A program made the translations under genes and the position numbers. Below are positions 31,813 to 41,642 of a stretch of DNA of 64,000 bases, piece by piece; position 1 is the first letter of the stretch; each line of letters starts with the position of its first letter. Below the pieces are notes generated by a model that made no database searches, was not told the origin of the DNA, and saw nothing but the letters and a program-made list of their open reading frames with translations. The DNA is from Rhynchopus sp. YZ270_cl-10 (taxonomy: Eukaryota > Euglenozoa > Diplonemea > Diplonemida > Diplonemidae), in the NCBI GenBank assembly GCA_964035575.1, contig OZ037878.1:1178001-1242000 (forward strand). Reading direction: 5' to 3'.

Positions 31813-31938
31813 TATTTTCACGCCGAAGAGAAATAGCATTTTTGCTCCCTTTTTCACACACACTCTCTCTCCCTCTCTTAGTACCCTATTTTTACACAAA
31901 AAAAATGGTGTGAATAATTTCACCCCGTATCTGCTTTT

Positions 31939-33435
31939 ATGATATTCAAGACAAATGCCTTTCGATGCATTGCGAAGACAGCACGGTGGTGTCATTCGGC
32001 TGCTTCCTACGAAGGCTTGATAGAGGTCTGGAAGGGGGTGGAGGGGGTGTTGGAGGGAGGCAATGCGTCCGCGGTTTTGAAATTGTTGTCGGCACCGTCG
32101 GTGAAAGGGGTCCCAGCGAGGTACCAGGAGGTGACGAACCACACCCGGGTGATCCTCGTGGATGAACAGCTGGCGCTTTTCATCGCGTCGTTGGGGGATC
32201 CGCACCCTTCTCAGCCAAGACTAAACTCGACAGAAACCATTTCTGCGGGGCTCACTATGTTTATTGGAGCTGCCAAAGCAGGGCATATAGTGGGCACGCA
32301 GTCGCATCTTGCGCTCATGAGGCATTGCTGGGAAGCGAATACCGACGAAGCGCGGACCCTTCTCATCGATGTGTACCACAACCTCGTTGCGCAGCAGACG
32401 GCGTACCTCGCAAACCGATTTGAGTTGGGTGCGAATGAGGGTTTAGTGAACTACGCTCCTAACATTGATGTTTGGGTGTTGGTGATCAAAGCGTACACGA
32501 GAATGTCCCCTGTGCCGACCCAAAAACTTCGGAAAATTCTCGAAAAGGTGACAAAAGAAGCAAATGTTTCGCAATCACTACAAAGAAAACCGCATTTATG
32601 GGATGCACTGTACATTGGGTGGCAGGTGGTGGACAGTGTCATAGCGGATAAGGTGTTCATGCGTGCGTTGCATCACAACTCAGTGAACGAAGCGTCGTGG
32701 CACGCCTATATGTCCCATGCAGGTTCCTGCGGGAACGCGCTTCGCATATTGCGAATGAAGGAACGGCGTGGCGTGACTTCTAATCTGCAGTCGTACAACT
32801 CCGTTCTCCTCGCCGGCCTGCATGGTGCAAAACGGGATGCAAACAACGCAATTTACGCGAAAGAGGTTCTTTCCATGATGCACACCGTATCGCTTGCCCC
32901 GTCTTCCGATACATTAGGGATTGTAGCGTCGCTTCACCGTAGAGAGCATCTGGGGAAGGCTGGCTACGACATGGTGATGGGGCTGAGTGAGAAGTACGGC
33001 GTTGCGTTGACACGGTCGTGTTTGACGAGTCTGATTGCGGCGCAGATTGAAGGGTGCGCGACGGACACGACAGCAGTGGACCGGGCGGAGCAGTGCATGC
33101 TGCAGATCTTTGAACGAAACCTGCTTGAGGCACGTCCACACCAAACAGCTTACCACTGCTTCGGCAGGTTGATGCAATGCTATGCACAGGCAGGGGAGGT
33201 CGCCAAGCTGGAAGCCCTACGAGATAGCTTCCACGTCCGGGTCGCTACCAGTGCATTCGAGGACAGTACAGCACGACTCACGCAGGTTATGAAAAACGCG
33301 CACACAGATGCCTTCAAAACCGCGGCCCTGCGTGCCCAAAAGCAAATGGTAGACTGGGGGGGCAACGCAAACACACCCTGGAAGCAAGCGGAGAGTGTCG
33401 ACCCGAGTTGCTATGAAGCGGATGTGTGGCCATAA
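31939..33435 (+). CDS. PPR-like helical-repeat protein, probably mitochondrial
   Basis: 498 residues. The N-terminus MIFKTNAFRCIAKTARWCHS is basic, lacks acids and is amphipathic, like a mitochondrial targeting peptide. The body is all-helical, with degenerate 35-residue units such as NIDVWVLVIKAYTRM, ASWHAYMSHAGSCGNALRIL and LQSYNSVLLAGLHGAKRDANNAIYAKEVLSMMHTVSLAPSS, which has the shape of a pentatricopeptide repeat (Y-N-x-[LV]-[LI], then a second helix and P-[ST]-x-x-T). A role in organellar RNA processing or translation is inferred from this fold. The start is supported by an acceptor-like CTCTCTTAG 57 bp upstream. Confidence 0.75.
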   Translation: MIFKTNAFRCIAKTARWCHSAASYEGLIEVWKGVEGVLEGGNASAVLKLLSAPSVKGVPARYQEVTNHTRVILVDEQLALFIASLGDPHPSQPRLNSTETISAGLTMFIGAAKAGHIVGTQSHLALMRHCWEANTDEARTLLIDVYHNLVAQQTAYLANRFELGANEGLVNYAPNIDVWVLVIKAYTRMSPVPTQKLRKILEKVTKEANVSQSLQRKPHLWDALYIGWQVVDSVIADKVFMRALHHNSVNEASWHAYMSHAGSCGNALRILRMKERRGVTSNLQSYNSVLLAGLHGAKRDANNAIYAKEVLSMMHTVSLAPSSDTLGIVASLHRREHLGKAGYDMVMGLSEKYGVALTRSCLTSLIAAQIEGCATDTTAVDRAEQCMLQIFERNLLEARPHQTAYHCFGRLMQCYAQAGEVAKLEALRDSFHVRVATSAFEDSTARLTQVMKNAHTDAFKTAALRAQKQMVDWGGNANTPWKQAESVDPSCYEADVWP

Positions 33436-34003
33436 AAGCTTTTTTGGCTCATCCTAAAAAAAAAAAAAACTCGTTTTTACCCCAATATGGTGCTCCGGAG
33501 GGGGTCGATATTGACAGGTCGTGGACAGGTCGTTGGCCGATTTCCCATGGCACAATACTCTTTTGAATCGCTTTGTAACTGATGTACAAGAAAGCGAAGC
33601 TGTCGTTTGAAACCAAAAAACAAAACAAAAAAAGTCAACATTTTTTGCGGACCCTACATCATACAGGATTCATGTCCCTATGTTCGCAATGATCCCCATT
33701 CATCTGGCTCATGAGTGGAAGCGGGAGTATCACATATCAGATGTAAACCACGAAATGGATGTCAGACTCCATGGTTGGGGTGTCCACCCCGGTACAGCCG
33801 GTCATTGTACAAAGGTGCACTGTTCACGAGAAGGCTTTGTATTTCAAATCAACTTTTTAACCCTACTTTGCTCCGGTTATCCCCCCTTTACATGATGGTT
33901 CCTTTCCCTTTACGTTATTCTTCCTTTCTCGCTTCATTCTCACACAACCCGCAACAGGAGCCGAAAAAGGCAAAATTTTTTTTATGCCACAGCACTGATA
34001 GCG
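33436..34003. other. Spacer with module C
   Basis: Contains a module C copy at 33752-33852 and, before the next gene, TCATTCTCACACAACCCGCAACAG and then TTTTTTTATGCCACAG, both acceptor-like. No gene is seen. Confidence 0.55.
33752..33852 (+). repeat. Spacer module C
   Basis: GAAATGGATGTCAGACTCCA, GGGGTGTCCACCCCGGTACA, GCCGGTCATTGTACAAAGGT, GCACTGTTCACGAGAAGGCT and TTGTATTTCAAATC. It lies about 150 bp before the next ATG. Confidence 0.85.
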
Positions 34004-35242
34004 ATGGCAAAATCCTTGGAACCGTTTATCTCTGTGTTGACCCATGGGAACACCACTGCGCCTGGGTGCGTGACGCTTGCGAACTTTGATGGAGAAGAAC
34101 GCATCACAAGCCCACGCTCGCTTGCGGCAGTACGATGCGAGGGGCTGAGCATGGCGGATCTCATGCCTATTGCACCAGAGAAGCTGCTTGGGTCTGCACG
34201 GTTCCAGACGTCACAACGGAAGCAGTGGGATCAACAGCGTGCACGGTACTTACAAGAATGCAGGGCACGTTTTGAACAGCTTGAAGACGAAGCTGCACGA
34301 CACCTACGCGATAAGGAGGCCAACAACCTCGAGGAGGCTTTGGCACAGCGGGAACGTGTACAGCATGCCCGCGAGGATCGGATGCGTGAGGTGAAGGCCA
34401 ATATGATTACACGCATGATCAATGAGCAGCTGCGTCTGCAGGGTGCGAAGGACGAGGCGGCGGAGAAGGTGGCGCACAAACAGAAGCTGGTAGAGGCGAA
34501 GCACAGTAACAAGGTGCGGCGTCTGCGTGAGGCGTCGCAGAAGAAGCTGACAGCGTCTTTGGAGAAGAAGGCTGCGGTGGACTCTGCCGCGAAGGCGGCT
34601 CTTGAGGAGACTGTGCGCAAGCGGGTTCTGCGTGAGGAGGCTGCTCGGCAGTCGCAGGAGCGTCTGCACGAATCGCGTGTCGCAACAGTGGAGCACCGCA
34701 AAGAGCGTGCCAAACAGAAGCAAGAAGACCTCTGCGATAAGAAGCGCCGTTGTGCCTCCGAAAGCCGTGCCCGTGTCGCAACCCTCCTCGAAAAGCGTGA
34801 AAAAACCGAACTCAAACAAGCAGAGCTCCAAGAGCTCCGTGCCGAAGAATTACAGCAAAAGGCAGAGACCATAGCGCTCAGGACACTCACGATTCAGTCT
34901 CATGTGGTCCGCAGGAAAGCGCAGGAGGAGGTCCAAAAGGAACGTGCCAAAGCATTGATTCAAGAGAAATGCAAGCGGGCCGACCGTCTTGCAGGCATGA
35001 GGGAAAAGATCAAGCACAGCCACGAAGCCATTGATGTGACAGATCGGCAGAAACGCAAGGCGCTAGCGCAGTGGAAGGCTGAGGCAGAGGCAACAGGCGA
35101 CTTTACAGTCCCCGAATGGCTGCGCGACATCAGTGAAGGCATCGAGAACGCACAGTCGCCCAAAATCAATGCCTCCTCATGTGTGCAGCCACCAGACCGA
35201 GAGCACTACTCGAGCTGGATGTTCAACAATGAGATTTACTGA
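34004..35242 (+). CDS. Long coiled-coil protein, probably cytoskeletal or flagellar
   Basis: 412 residues. A short globular-looking N-terminus (residues 1-75) is followed by nearly continuous charged helix from about 76 to 370, rich in Glu, Lys, Arg and Ala (RARFEQLEDEAARHLRDKEA, KRVLREEAARQSQERLHESR). The tail contains FTVPEWLRDISEGIE and ends SSWMFNNEIY. This resembles trichoplein- and axoneme-type coiled-coil proteins of flagellates, but coiled coils are poor evidence of orthology. The start is the first ATG after GCCACAG|CACTGATAGCG. Confidence 0.8.
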   Translation: MAKSLEPFISVLTHGNTTAPGCVTLANFDGEERITSPRSLAAVRCEGLSMADLMPIAPEKLLGSARFQTSQRKQWDQQRARYLQECRARFEQLEDEAARHLRDKEANNLEEALAQRERVQHAREDRMREVKANMITRMINEQLRLQGAKDEAAEKVAHKQKLVEAKHSNKVRRLREASQKKLTASLEKKAAVDSAAKAALEETVRKRVLREEAARQSQERLHESRVATVEHRKERAKQKQEDLCDKKRRCASESRARVATLLEKREKTELKQAELQELRAEELQQKAETIALRTLTIQSHVVRRKAQEEVQKERAKALIQEKCKRADRLAGMREKIKHSHEAIDVTDRQKRKALAQWKAEAEATGDFTVPEWLRDISEGIENAQSPKINASSCVQPPDREHYSSWMFNNEIY

Positions 35243-35451
35243 AGCCTCCACCACACTCCCCACCCCAGTCCCTCCCCTCCAGTTACACAAGAAAAGTACC
35301 CACGACCCTTTCAGTTCTACATTGCCAAGAGTCGACCATGTGTTCCCATGAGGTTCCCAACCAGAGCCTACATCACACCCTGTCTTACTAACCTGTCCCC
35401 TATGATACCCGTTCGTCTGACGGATGAGGCAGCGGGTGGAGGGCATATCAG

Positions 35452-35530
35452 ATGGATGTAGGGGCGCGCATACCCAAAACCATTCTCCAGTGTTGTGAAG
35501 CACTGCAGCGAGAGGGCTTTGTATTCCAAG
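35452..35530 (+). repeat. Spacer module C, divergent copy
   Basis: AGATGGATGTAGGGGCGCGC, a divergent middle, then GCACTGCAGCGAGAGGGCTT and TGTATTCCAAG. The core CACGAGAGGG reads CAGCGAGAGGG here. It lies about 80 bp before the next ATG. Confidence 0.65.
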
Positions 35531-35611
35531 CCACGCTTTGTTGTGCTGTGCTGTCAATGTTCAATCTTTGCCACATATCCATTACCACCCTACAGAAAGC
35601 AACGCGTGGTG

Positions 35612-36316
35612 ATGTACACGACACGCACCCCCAAGGAGCAGAACCGTTCCCTCTGTGCGCCTAAGCAGCCCGCAGCAGCACGCCCCAGCACAGGCAACGC
35701 ACGCCGCTCCCAGAGGGCACAGGGCGGGCGCCCCTTTGCGGGCGAGCTTGACTCCGACCCCGCAGAGCGCTTCAGCAGCACCAACAAATTTATTGCCTCG
35801 AGCGTGACCGGATGCACACACTTCCTCCCTGGGACACGCAACGTGTTTGGGCTGAACTACCAACAATCCTTGAAGACCGCAGAGCACGTCCGGCGGTCGC
35901 ATAAGGACAACCATGTTATGCTCAACAAACGCGCCCTGCCGTCACGTCTCATCGATGCGTGGGGGAACATGCGGCGACGTGACCAGCTGACAACACAGAC
36001 ATGCGCAAACATCCACCTGCGCACTGCACACAACACAGAAGACATCGACCTGCACCAAGGCATCGGCAAGCCACTCTCTGTGCCCGTCGTGAAGGAAGGC
36101 ACCATCGAGCACCGTGGCGCCTTCACCGCACCCGTCCCACGCATGGCCATGCCACCACGCGTCATAGGACATACAGGACACCTACGTGGTGCCCAAGCGC
36201 ACGTCGGCATCGGCTACAACACGATACTCATGGAGCTGAACCCCTCATACGCGAATGCCACGAACTACCTCACAAACCGCACCATGGCGGACAAGGTTCC
36301 TGTTATTCCGGTGTAG
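35612..36316 (+). CDS. Hypothetical protein, possible microtubule-associated or ciliary protein
   Basis: 234 residues from MYTTRTPKEQNR. This start was chosen because CATTACCACCCTACAG|AAAGC, a clear acceptor-like site, lies 17 bp upstream; the in-frame sequence before it is spacer module. The protein is basic with a disordered N-terminus. It has two related GxxxxxPGxxxxxGxxY-type segments: TGCTHFLPGTRNVFGLNYQQ (about residues 65-85) and VIGHTGHLRGAQAHVGIGYN (about 190-210). Such motifs recall FAM166/CIMIP2-type ciliary inner-microtubule proteins, but the resemblance is loose. The ending MADKVPVIPV is well defined. Confidence 0.75.
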   Translation: MYTTRTPKEQNRSLCAPKQPAAARPSTGNARRSQRAQGGRPFAGELDSDPAERFSSTNKFIASSVTGCTHFLPGTRNVFGLNYQQSLKTAEHVRRSHKDNHVMLNKRALPSRLIDAWGNMRRRDQLTTQTCANIHLRTAHNTEDIDLHQGIGKPLSVPVVKEGTIEHRGAFTAPVPRMAMPPRVIGHTGHLRGAQAHVGIGYNTILMELNPSYANATNYLTNRTMADKVPVIPV

Positions 36317-37192
36317 CGGGGATGGGGTGGGGTGTAGTTGGCTTCGGGGTGTTTAGTATTCTGTGGTAGTGTAGTGTATGTGTATGGTGCGCGATGAGGT
36401 TTGCACCTTCAAGTGTTTGAGGGTGAGGTTCATCGCACCTTTGTTTGTGTCTATTCTTTTTCTTCTCCTCCCAGTTTTCTGGTGCTGTTCGTGTTGTTTT
36501 GTTTGGTGGGAGCGTTCTTATTAGCTGTTAACAACGCAAACTCTCGTGTGTGTATGAGGGTTTTCTGTACTTTTTTTGCTTCCGCAGAAAAGGAAAAAAA
36601 AGGGCGCCAAAAAAAATGAGAGTTGGTACCCAGAGTGTTTTTAGTGGTGCCACTCCTCAGCATTTCCGTGCTATTGAGGGGGGAGGGGAGTAGCTAAGTT
36701 TTATGAAGGTTGTGTTGTGTGTTCTGATGGGTTTTACCATTGGAAAAAAAAAAAATGCAACTGAATTTTCTTTTTTGCTGAATTCCGATGCATAAATGCA
36801 ACCAGAACAGCACAATGCAGCAGTTATCATTACCACAAACAAAAAACAAAAACAAAAAAAAAAAATACCCCTTTTTGAGCCCATCCGCGAATGTCTACAC
36901 AGAAATTCTTACCCAGTATTGACTAAAAAAAGGAATGTGTGTGCAAAACCACTCCCTTTTTTTTTCTCACCAAAATTACTTTTTTCAGTGCCTGCTCCTG
37001 ACAAAATGCCTCAAAAAAATGCCCCCTATTTCCCCTTCATCTCTCAGATCACACGCACCTCATTTCCCCCCACACTACAGACTAAACACCTCCTCCCTTC
37101 ACTTTATATTGAGTGATTCCTTTATTATTTTGAACCCATTTTTCGACATTTTTTCGTAATCTCTTTCATGCGATAATTGAAGGCGAAAAAAA
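36317..37192. other. Spacer, nothing recognised
   Basis: AT- and GT-rich sequence with A and T homopolymers. A TTTGCACCTTCAAGTGTTTG followed by GAGGTTCATC at 36400-36436 loosely recalls the spacer modules. No gene is supported. Confidence 0.45.
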
Positions 37193-38539
37193 ATGAAGCA
37201 GGCTGTGCAGTCTCTTGGTGGGGTTGTCGGGGATCGTCTTGGTGATACTGCAACCTCGCGCACACAGCGGTCCTTTACTGGAGCATCGTTTTTGTCGTTC
37301 ACTTCGTTGCGGTCAACGAACACCAACAACACCATAGTGCAGAACGCAGGCGCCTCTCTTACGTACACCCCTCCAGAACAACTGAACCTCACGCCGATCA
37401 CCATACAACCGTCTTTAGTCCATTTTGGCCGTTTAGATGATTTGTACACCTCGCGTTTCGTCTATCGCATTACCAAGAAGGGGCATCGACACAAAAGGGT
37501 TGTCCTGGTTACCAAAACCGATCTCTACATGGTCGACCCACGAGGCATAGCACGGAGGAGGGTGCGCATTGCGGATATAGTGTCAGGGTGGACATGCGTT
37601 GAGTCGGGAGAGGTTTCATTTGATGTGAAGGACCCACATATTAACCCTTCATTTTATTTTGAAGATTTGCGAGATGTGTTGGCGAATGGAGGAATGCCGA
37701 CAGTATTGGATACGGTGCTCTCTCTGGCGCAGACGAAGATTGTTATATTAAAGACAAGATCGCAATCAGAGCTTCGAAGTCGAGTGAACTTCAAGAAGGG
37801 AGAAGGGTTTGTTACAGTACGACAGCAACTTCAGAAGATTAATCCTAACACAAAATACGCACCTTCTCTTGAAACCGACAGCAATGTGAGCTCTGGGGTT
37901 GACTATGATTTGGAGGCAATGAAGTCCCGCTTAGACTCCCTCGCAGAGGACAACGACCGGCTCCGGCAGGATCTGTACACTTCAATACGACAAGACCACT
38001 CCGTTCCCACCACCCCATTTGACAGAACCCGGTCTGCTCCGGCACCGCCGACACCGACCCCGCCTCCTCGGATTAATGTGAGTCGCGAGCTTCCCCCTAC
38101 GCCTCCCACTCCTCAGCCAGCACAGAAGGTTCCGTCTGTGATGATGCCTGGTTCGCCGAGGTATATGATGCTTCCGATACGAGAGGGGGAGGGGGAGGGG
38201 GTGGAGGTGGACAACGAGGTGCTTGAGGCGGAGGAGAGGCGGCTGCGGGCGGAGGTTGAGCATCTGAGGAGTACACGGCCGTCGCAGAGGAGGGTGGCGT
38301 TGAGGCAGGAGGCGGATGCGCTGCGTGCGAGCATGGACGGCATGTTGCAGATAGTGTCGCGTTGTCAGGAGCGCAACTCAGAGATTGCCTGCACGCTGCT
38401 CTCAGCGATAGTGCAGACGTCGCCTGTGCGGGGTGCAAAAGGGGACTCTATACGACAGCTCATGGAAACGTATGATGAGAAAGGTCTAGTAGAAGCAGAG
38501 ACAACGCGGTTGGTGCAAGAAGTGTTGGATCGAGCGTGA
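37193..38539 (+). CDS. PH-like (TH1-like) domain protein with C-terminal coiled coil
   Basis: 448 residues. Residues about 75-205 look like a PH/TH1-type membrane or protein-binding module: SRFVYRITKKGHRHKRVVLV, then TKTDLYMVDPRG, ARRRVRIADIVSGW and a later strand TKIVILKTRS. This arrangement (K-x-x-K-G-x-x-x-x-R-x-x-x-x-T-x-x-x-x-Y) matches the lipid-binding TH1 domain of myosin I tails and PH-like domains of protists. A short coiled coil (about 240-262), a proline-rich linker (TPTPPPR, PPTPPTPQPAQK) and a second coiled coil (about 345-400) follow. It is probably a peripheral membrane or cytoskeletal protein; the partner is unknown. Confidence 0.8.
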   Translation: MKQAVQSLGGVVGDRLGDTATSRTQRSFTGASFLSFTSLRSTNTNNTIVQNAGASLTYTPPEQLNLTPITIQPSLVHFGRLDDLYTSRFVYRITKKGHRHKRVVLVTKTDLYMVDPRGIARRRVRIADIVSGWTCVESGEVSFDVKDPHINPSFYFEDLRDVLANGGMPTVLDTVLSLAQTKIVILKTRSQSELRSRVNFKKGEGFVTVRQQLQKINPNTKYAPSLETDSNVSSGVDYDLEAMKSRLDSLAEDNDRLRQDLYTSIRQDHSVPTTPFDRTRSAPAPPTPTPPPRINVSRELPPTPPTPQPAQKVPSVMMPGSPRYMMLPIREGEGEGVEVDNEVLEAEERRLRAEVEHLRSTRPSQRRVALRQEADALRASMDGMLQIVSRCQERNSEIACTLLSAIVQTSPVRGAKGDSIRQLMETYDEKGLVEAETTRLVQEVLDRA

Positions 38540-38709
38540 AGAGGGAGAGAGAGAAACGTTTTTGGTGGAAAGAATCCTAGCTTTGGAGGGAGTAACATTT
38601 GTTGGAAAGGTAATAATCAGAATACAGTGCAAAATTTGGGGGATAAGTTTGGTAGTGTGAAGCCTTTGAACGCCACATTTTGGAGTACTGTGAATTTAAA
38701 AAAAAAAAA

Positions 38710-38756
38710 TAGTGGAGCACACTCTAGGGTGGCTACACTAATACAACCAAGTTTAC
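38710..38756 (+). repeat. Hairpin repeat A
   Basis: TAGTGGAGCACACTCTAGGG, then TGGCTACACTAATACAACCA and AGTTTAC, flanked by A runs on both sides. The first 29 bases can form an imperfect stem (AGTGGAGCACAC with GTGGCTACACT). Confidence 0.9.
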
Positions 38757-39489
38757 AAAGAAAGAAGGATAAAGATGTGCGATCTGCGTCTGCACCTTTT
38801 CTGCGGTAATGAGATTCTGGCAGCGTGGGTCCAGAGATTTACCCAGTAGGTGTAAAAAAAGAAGTGATTGTTTTGTCACAGATAATTTAAAGAAAAGAAC
38901 TGAAAAAAATAGCGCGGTCATGTTCTGATCGATTAAGTATTTTTTCTCAGAGGGCGACAAAAAAAGTTATGCTTTTAGGGGGGTTCTTTCCCCTCGCCTG
39001 CGTCCGCCATTGAACTGTGTGAGGCGTTTGCACTTCTCAACGTCTTTCTTTTTTTTCTTTTCTTTTTTTACATCTTCTGTTGTTGGCCGCAGGGTACTTG
39101 TGCTTTCATCCGGATGGCTGGCATCGTACGTGGGTCAGTCGGAGGTGCCTGCATTAATAACTTCACTTTTTTGTCGACCATTTTGACTAGCTTCTACAAA
39201 CCTTCTCTTCCCCCACCTTCCTCCCCATCCCCCAATGTATCTCTTCCTTTAATTATCTTATCTGTAACCCACACTTCTCAAGAAACAACCAACATGCACA
39301 ACTTTGAAGCACTCCTCCTCCCCCCTGCCCCCTCCCTCTTCCTCTTCCCACCTATCACTCAGGGCTTTTTTACAATCTGTTGGAATCAGTGCACAGCAGG
39401 GCTGTTCCTTATTCTCGTTTTTCCCCCCAAAAATCGCTGGTTTTATTCTCGTTTTTTTCCTTTTTCTTTTATACCCGCAGAGGCAGTTT

Positions 39490-39940
39490 TTTCCAGCATT
39501 TTTGCCAGATTTGAGCCAATCCCGTTCTGTGGTGGGGGATATACGGAAAAATGGACAAAATTTTAGTGACTTAAATTTTCACAAAATATGAACCCGTACT
39601 CGTAAACAAGGGTCATTTTCAGTCTGAAAACCCTTCAAACTGAAAATGAAATGAAAGTGAAAGTGTGCTGTTTTTGACTGGGAATAGGTAGCGCCGCAGG
39701 CGCACGGTACCCAACTTTTTTCTTTTCCTTTTTCCTTTTTCCCTTTTCTCTGCTTTCTTTTGATTACGCGAGCTGATTGCTCTCCACGGTGGGGTCACAT
39801 GTGTGTGCAAAAACACTCTAAAGTACCCTACTATGAACTATGAGGTTCTCTGGTTTAGTCCGGTCTGCAAAAGAGAAAAAAACCACAAAAATATCTAAAA
39901 ATCCCGGGACAAAGAATCGACCTTAGCGCAAAGCCTGCCG
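39490..39940 (+). repeat. Composite dispersed repeat with a GCGCCGCAGGCGC palindrome
   Basis: Order: GAGCCAATCCCGTTCTGTGG, GACTTAAATTTTCACAAAAT, CTCGTAAACAAGGGTCATTT, GTAGCGCCGCAGGCGCACGG, GATTGCTCTCCACGGTGGGG and AAAACACTCTAAAGTA, ending with AAATCCCGGGACAAAG. The same order is found at 59560-59880 and 59965-60575 (+) and inverted at 58455-58960. It has no coding capacity. Confidence 0.85.
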
Positions 39941-40868
39941 GAGGCAGCTTTTTATTATACATGGTCAAAATTCGGTCCCCAATCCAGCTCAAGTTGGGGG
40001 CCTCCGGCGGAATGTGAGAATTCCTCGGTTATCCAACTGCAGAGTTCGGCACTTCATTCACATGTGCACCAGGCACGCGTGGTGCACGAATTATCAGTAA
40101 CCTCAGTACATGTACAAAATAAATGGCGGTCATGGCACCCAAAGCGAAGCCACGGTACGCAACATTTTTAAAAAATGTTGACATAAATGTGTCTGGCACT
40201 GTCGTCGGTAATTATCGTAAGTTTCCATAAATCTTCCTTCCCTGTTTTGCTAAAACGAAAGTTTCTGGCGAAGCCACGGTACGCAACATTTCAAAAAAAA
40301 ATGTTGATTACCATTGCATATTTTTACTGTCAAACACAGAAGAGCTATAACTACAGTGTACAGAATACCTTGTTCTTGCTTATTTCGCACATTTGGAGCA
40401 TGGGACCCCAACATTTTTTCCCTGGTCACTTTTTTCTCAGACAGAAGTGCCTGAGAGTGCAGACAGAAAGCTTCTTTTTAGGCCTACACTTTCCCCCTTA
40501 GGCGAAAAAAAAGTGCGGCAACCACGAAAATTCCTTCAGTGCGGCATTTCCAAGATCTAAAATCCATTTTGGGAGGCAGCTATAGGGAAAAGTCTGCGCC
40601 GCAGGCGGATTTTTTTTTTTGGGGGTGGGAATTTTTTTTTTTCCCCCACCCGAAAACCTGATCTTTGGCTTGTTTGCATACCACCCCGACCAGTGGTGTA
40701 CAAAATTTTGGCTCCTAACCTAGTAGAAGCAGGCTAAAACCCAACGAAGGAAAAAAGGAAAAAAAAAAAGGAAAAAAAACTCAAAAATCAGAATTCCTTA
40801 TTCTCATTCTCACTTAGGAACAGCCCTGGTGCACAGTCTACACCGTTTTTTTTTTTCTTTAGAAAATA

Positions 40869-41642
40869 ATGTGTTCGTCCCCAGCACCTCTAAAGTGGAG
40901 ACGGCAGTTTACTACTGAATGGGCACCGTTAGGGACGACGGGGGGGACGTTGTGGGAGGCGGGGTTTGTCCTTGCGGACTTTCTTGAGGCTACTGGTGCG
41001 GTTGCTGCTGCTGCGCGTTGTGCAAACACTAGAGGCTCTGAAGCAAAGCTTTTGGAGCTGGGCAGTGGGTGCGGCTGGCTTGGGATCTGCGTTGCGGCGA
41101 ATCACCCTGACGTCGATGTGCACCTCACAGACCAAGAGGAGGAGGGGCAGCTGGCGTGGACCGAACACAATGTTGAGTTAAGCGGTGTACGCGAAAGCTG
41201 CGGTGCACGGTGCACGACCCTCCCCCTCGACTGGGTGACCGGCAACCCTGACGTCGAAGCCAACTGCTATGACCTCATTTTTGGCTCAGATTTGGTCTAC
41301 AACGAGGCGGGCGTGGAGCTGCTTCCCCTTCTCCTGAAAAGGTTGTTGGTAGGGTCAAAGACACGTTTCCTCTATGCACACACACGGTACCGCTATGAAG
41401 ACGCAGACATGACGTTCTACCAAAACATCGCAGCGCAAGGTCTCCTCATCCGCGAGTGTTACGCAGACGGCACCGAAGCGCCGCCCACCTCGCCTCTCCC
41501 CATGACCCAAGTCTTCCCAGAAAAACGGATCGCCATCTTCGAGATTCTCCACCCCGAGGCGCAGCCAGACTGGACAATACCACGATGCACAGTGTTAAAA
41601 AAAGGCCCCACCGATTCCGTGGTGTTTGATGACTCTGAGTGA
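40869..41642 (+). CDS. METTL21-type protein-lysine methyltransferase
   Basis: 257 residues of the Methyltransf_16 family, which uses S-adenosylmethionine to methylate lysines on proteins such as chaperones and elongation factors. Visible motifs: TTGGTLWEAG upstream of the core (residues 23-32), LLELGSGCGW (motif I, SAM binding, 61-70), an acidic end of strand beta-2 at HLTDQEEE, DLIFGSDLVYNE (135-146, the D-x-x-x-x-[SA]-D-x-x-Y motif of the family) and the typical rFLYAHTRY strand later. The acceptor-like TTTTTTCTTTAG lies 6 bp before the ATG. The substrate cannot be told from sequence. Confidence 0.92.
   Translation: MCSSPAPLKWRRQFTTEWAPLGTTGGTLWEAGFVLADFLEATGAVAAAARCANTRGSEAKLLELGSGCGWLGICVAANHPDVDVHLTDQEEEGQLAWTEHNVELSGVRESCGARCTTLPLDWVTGNPDVEANCYDLIFGSDLVYNEAGVELLPLLLKRLLVGSKTRFLYAHTRYRYEDADMTFYQNIAAQGLLIRECYADGTEAPPTSPLPMTQVFPEKRIAIFEILHPEAQPDWTIPRCTVLKKGPTDSVVFDDSE

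Larger units (their letters stand above)
30424..31938. other. Spacer with two copies of module C
   Basis: It holds a TTCGATAA...CATCCCAGAGGGTG module at 30799-30842, module C copies at 30886-30972 and 31720-31812, and the dispersed TTTCTTTCTTTATCAGACTA repeat at 31168-31219. It ends with CTCTCTCCCTCTCTTAG|TACCC at about 31881, a strong acceptor-like site 57 bp before the next ATG. No gene is supported. Confidence 0.55.
38540..40868. other. Repeat-rich spacer
   Basis: Contains repeat A at 38710-38756, a CCTGCGTCC...GGCGTTTGCACTTCTCAAC module at 39000-39046, a TTGTTGGCCGCAGGGTACTT module at about 39079-39172 (shared with 45167-45245 and partly 19875-19940), and a composite repeat from about 39490 to 39940 whose parts recur at 58.4-60.6 kb. 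Copies of GAAGCCACGGTACGCAACAT are at about 40150 and 40275. It ends TTTTTTTTCTTTAG|AAAATA, an acceptor-like site just before the next ATG. Confidence 0.6.
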
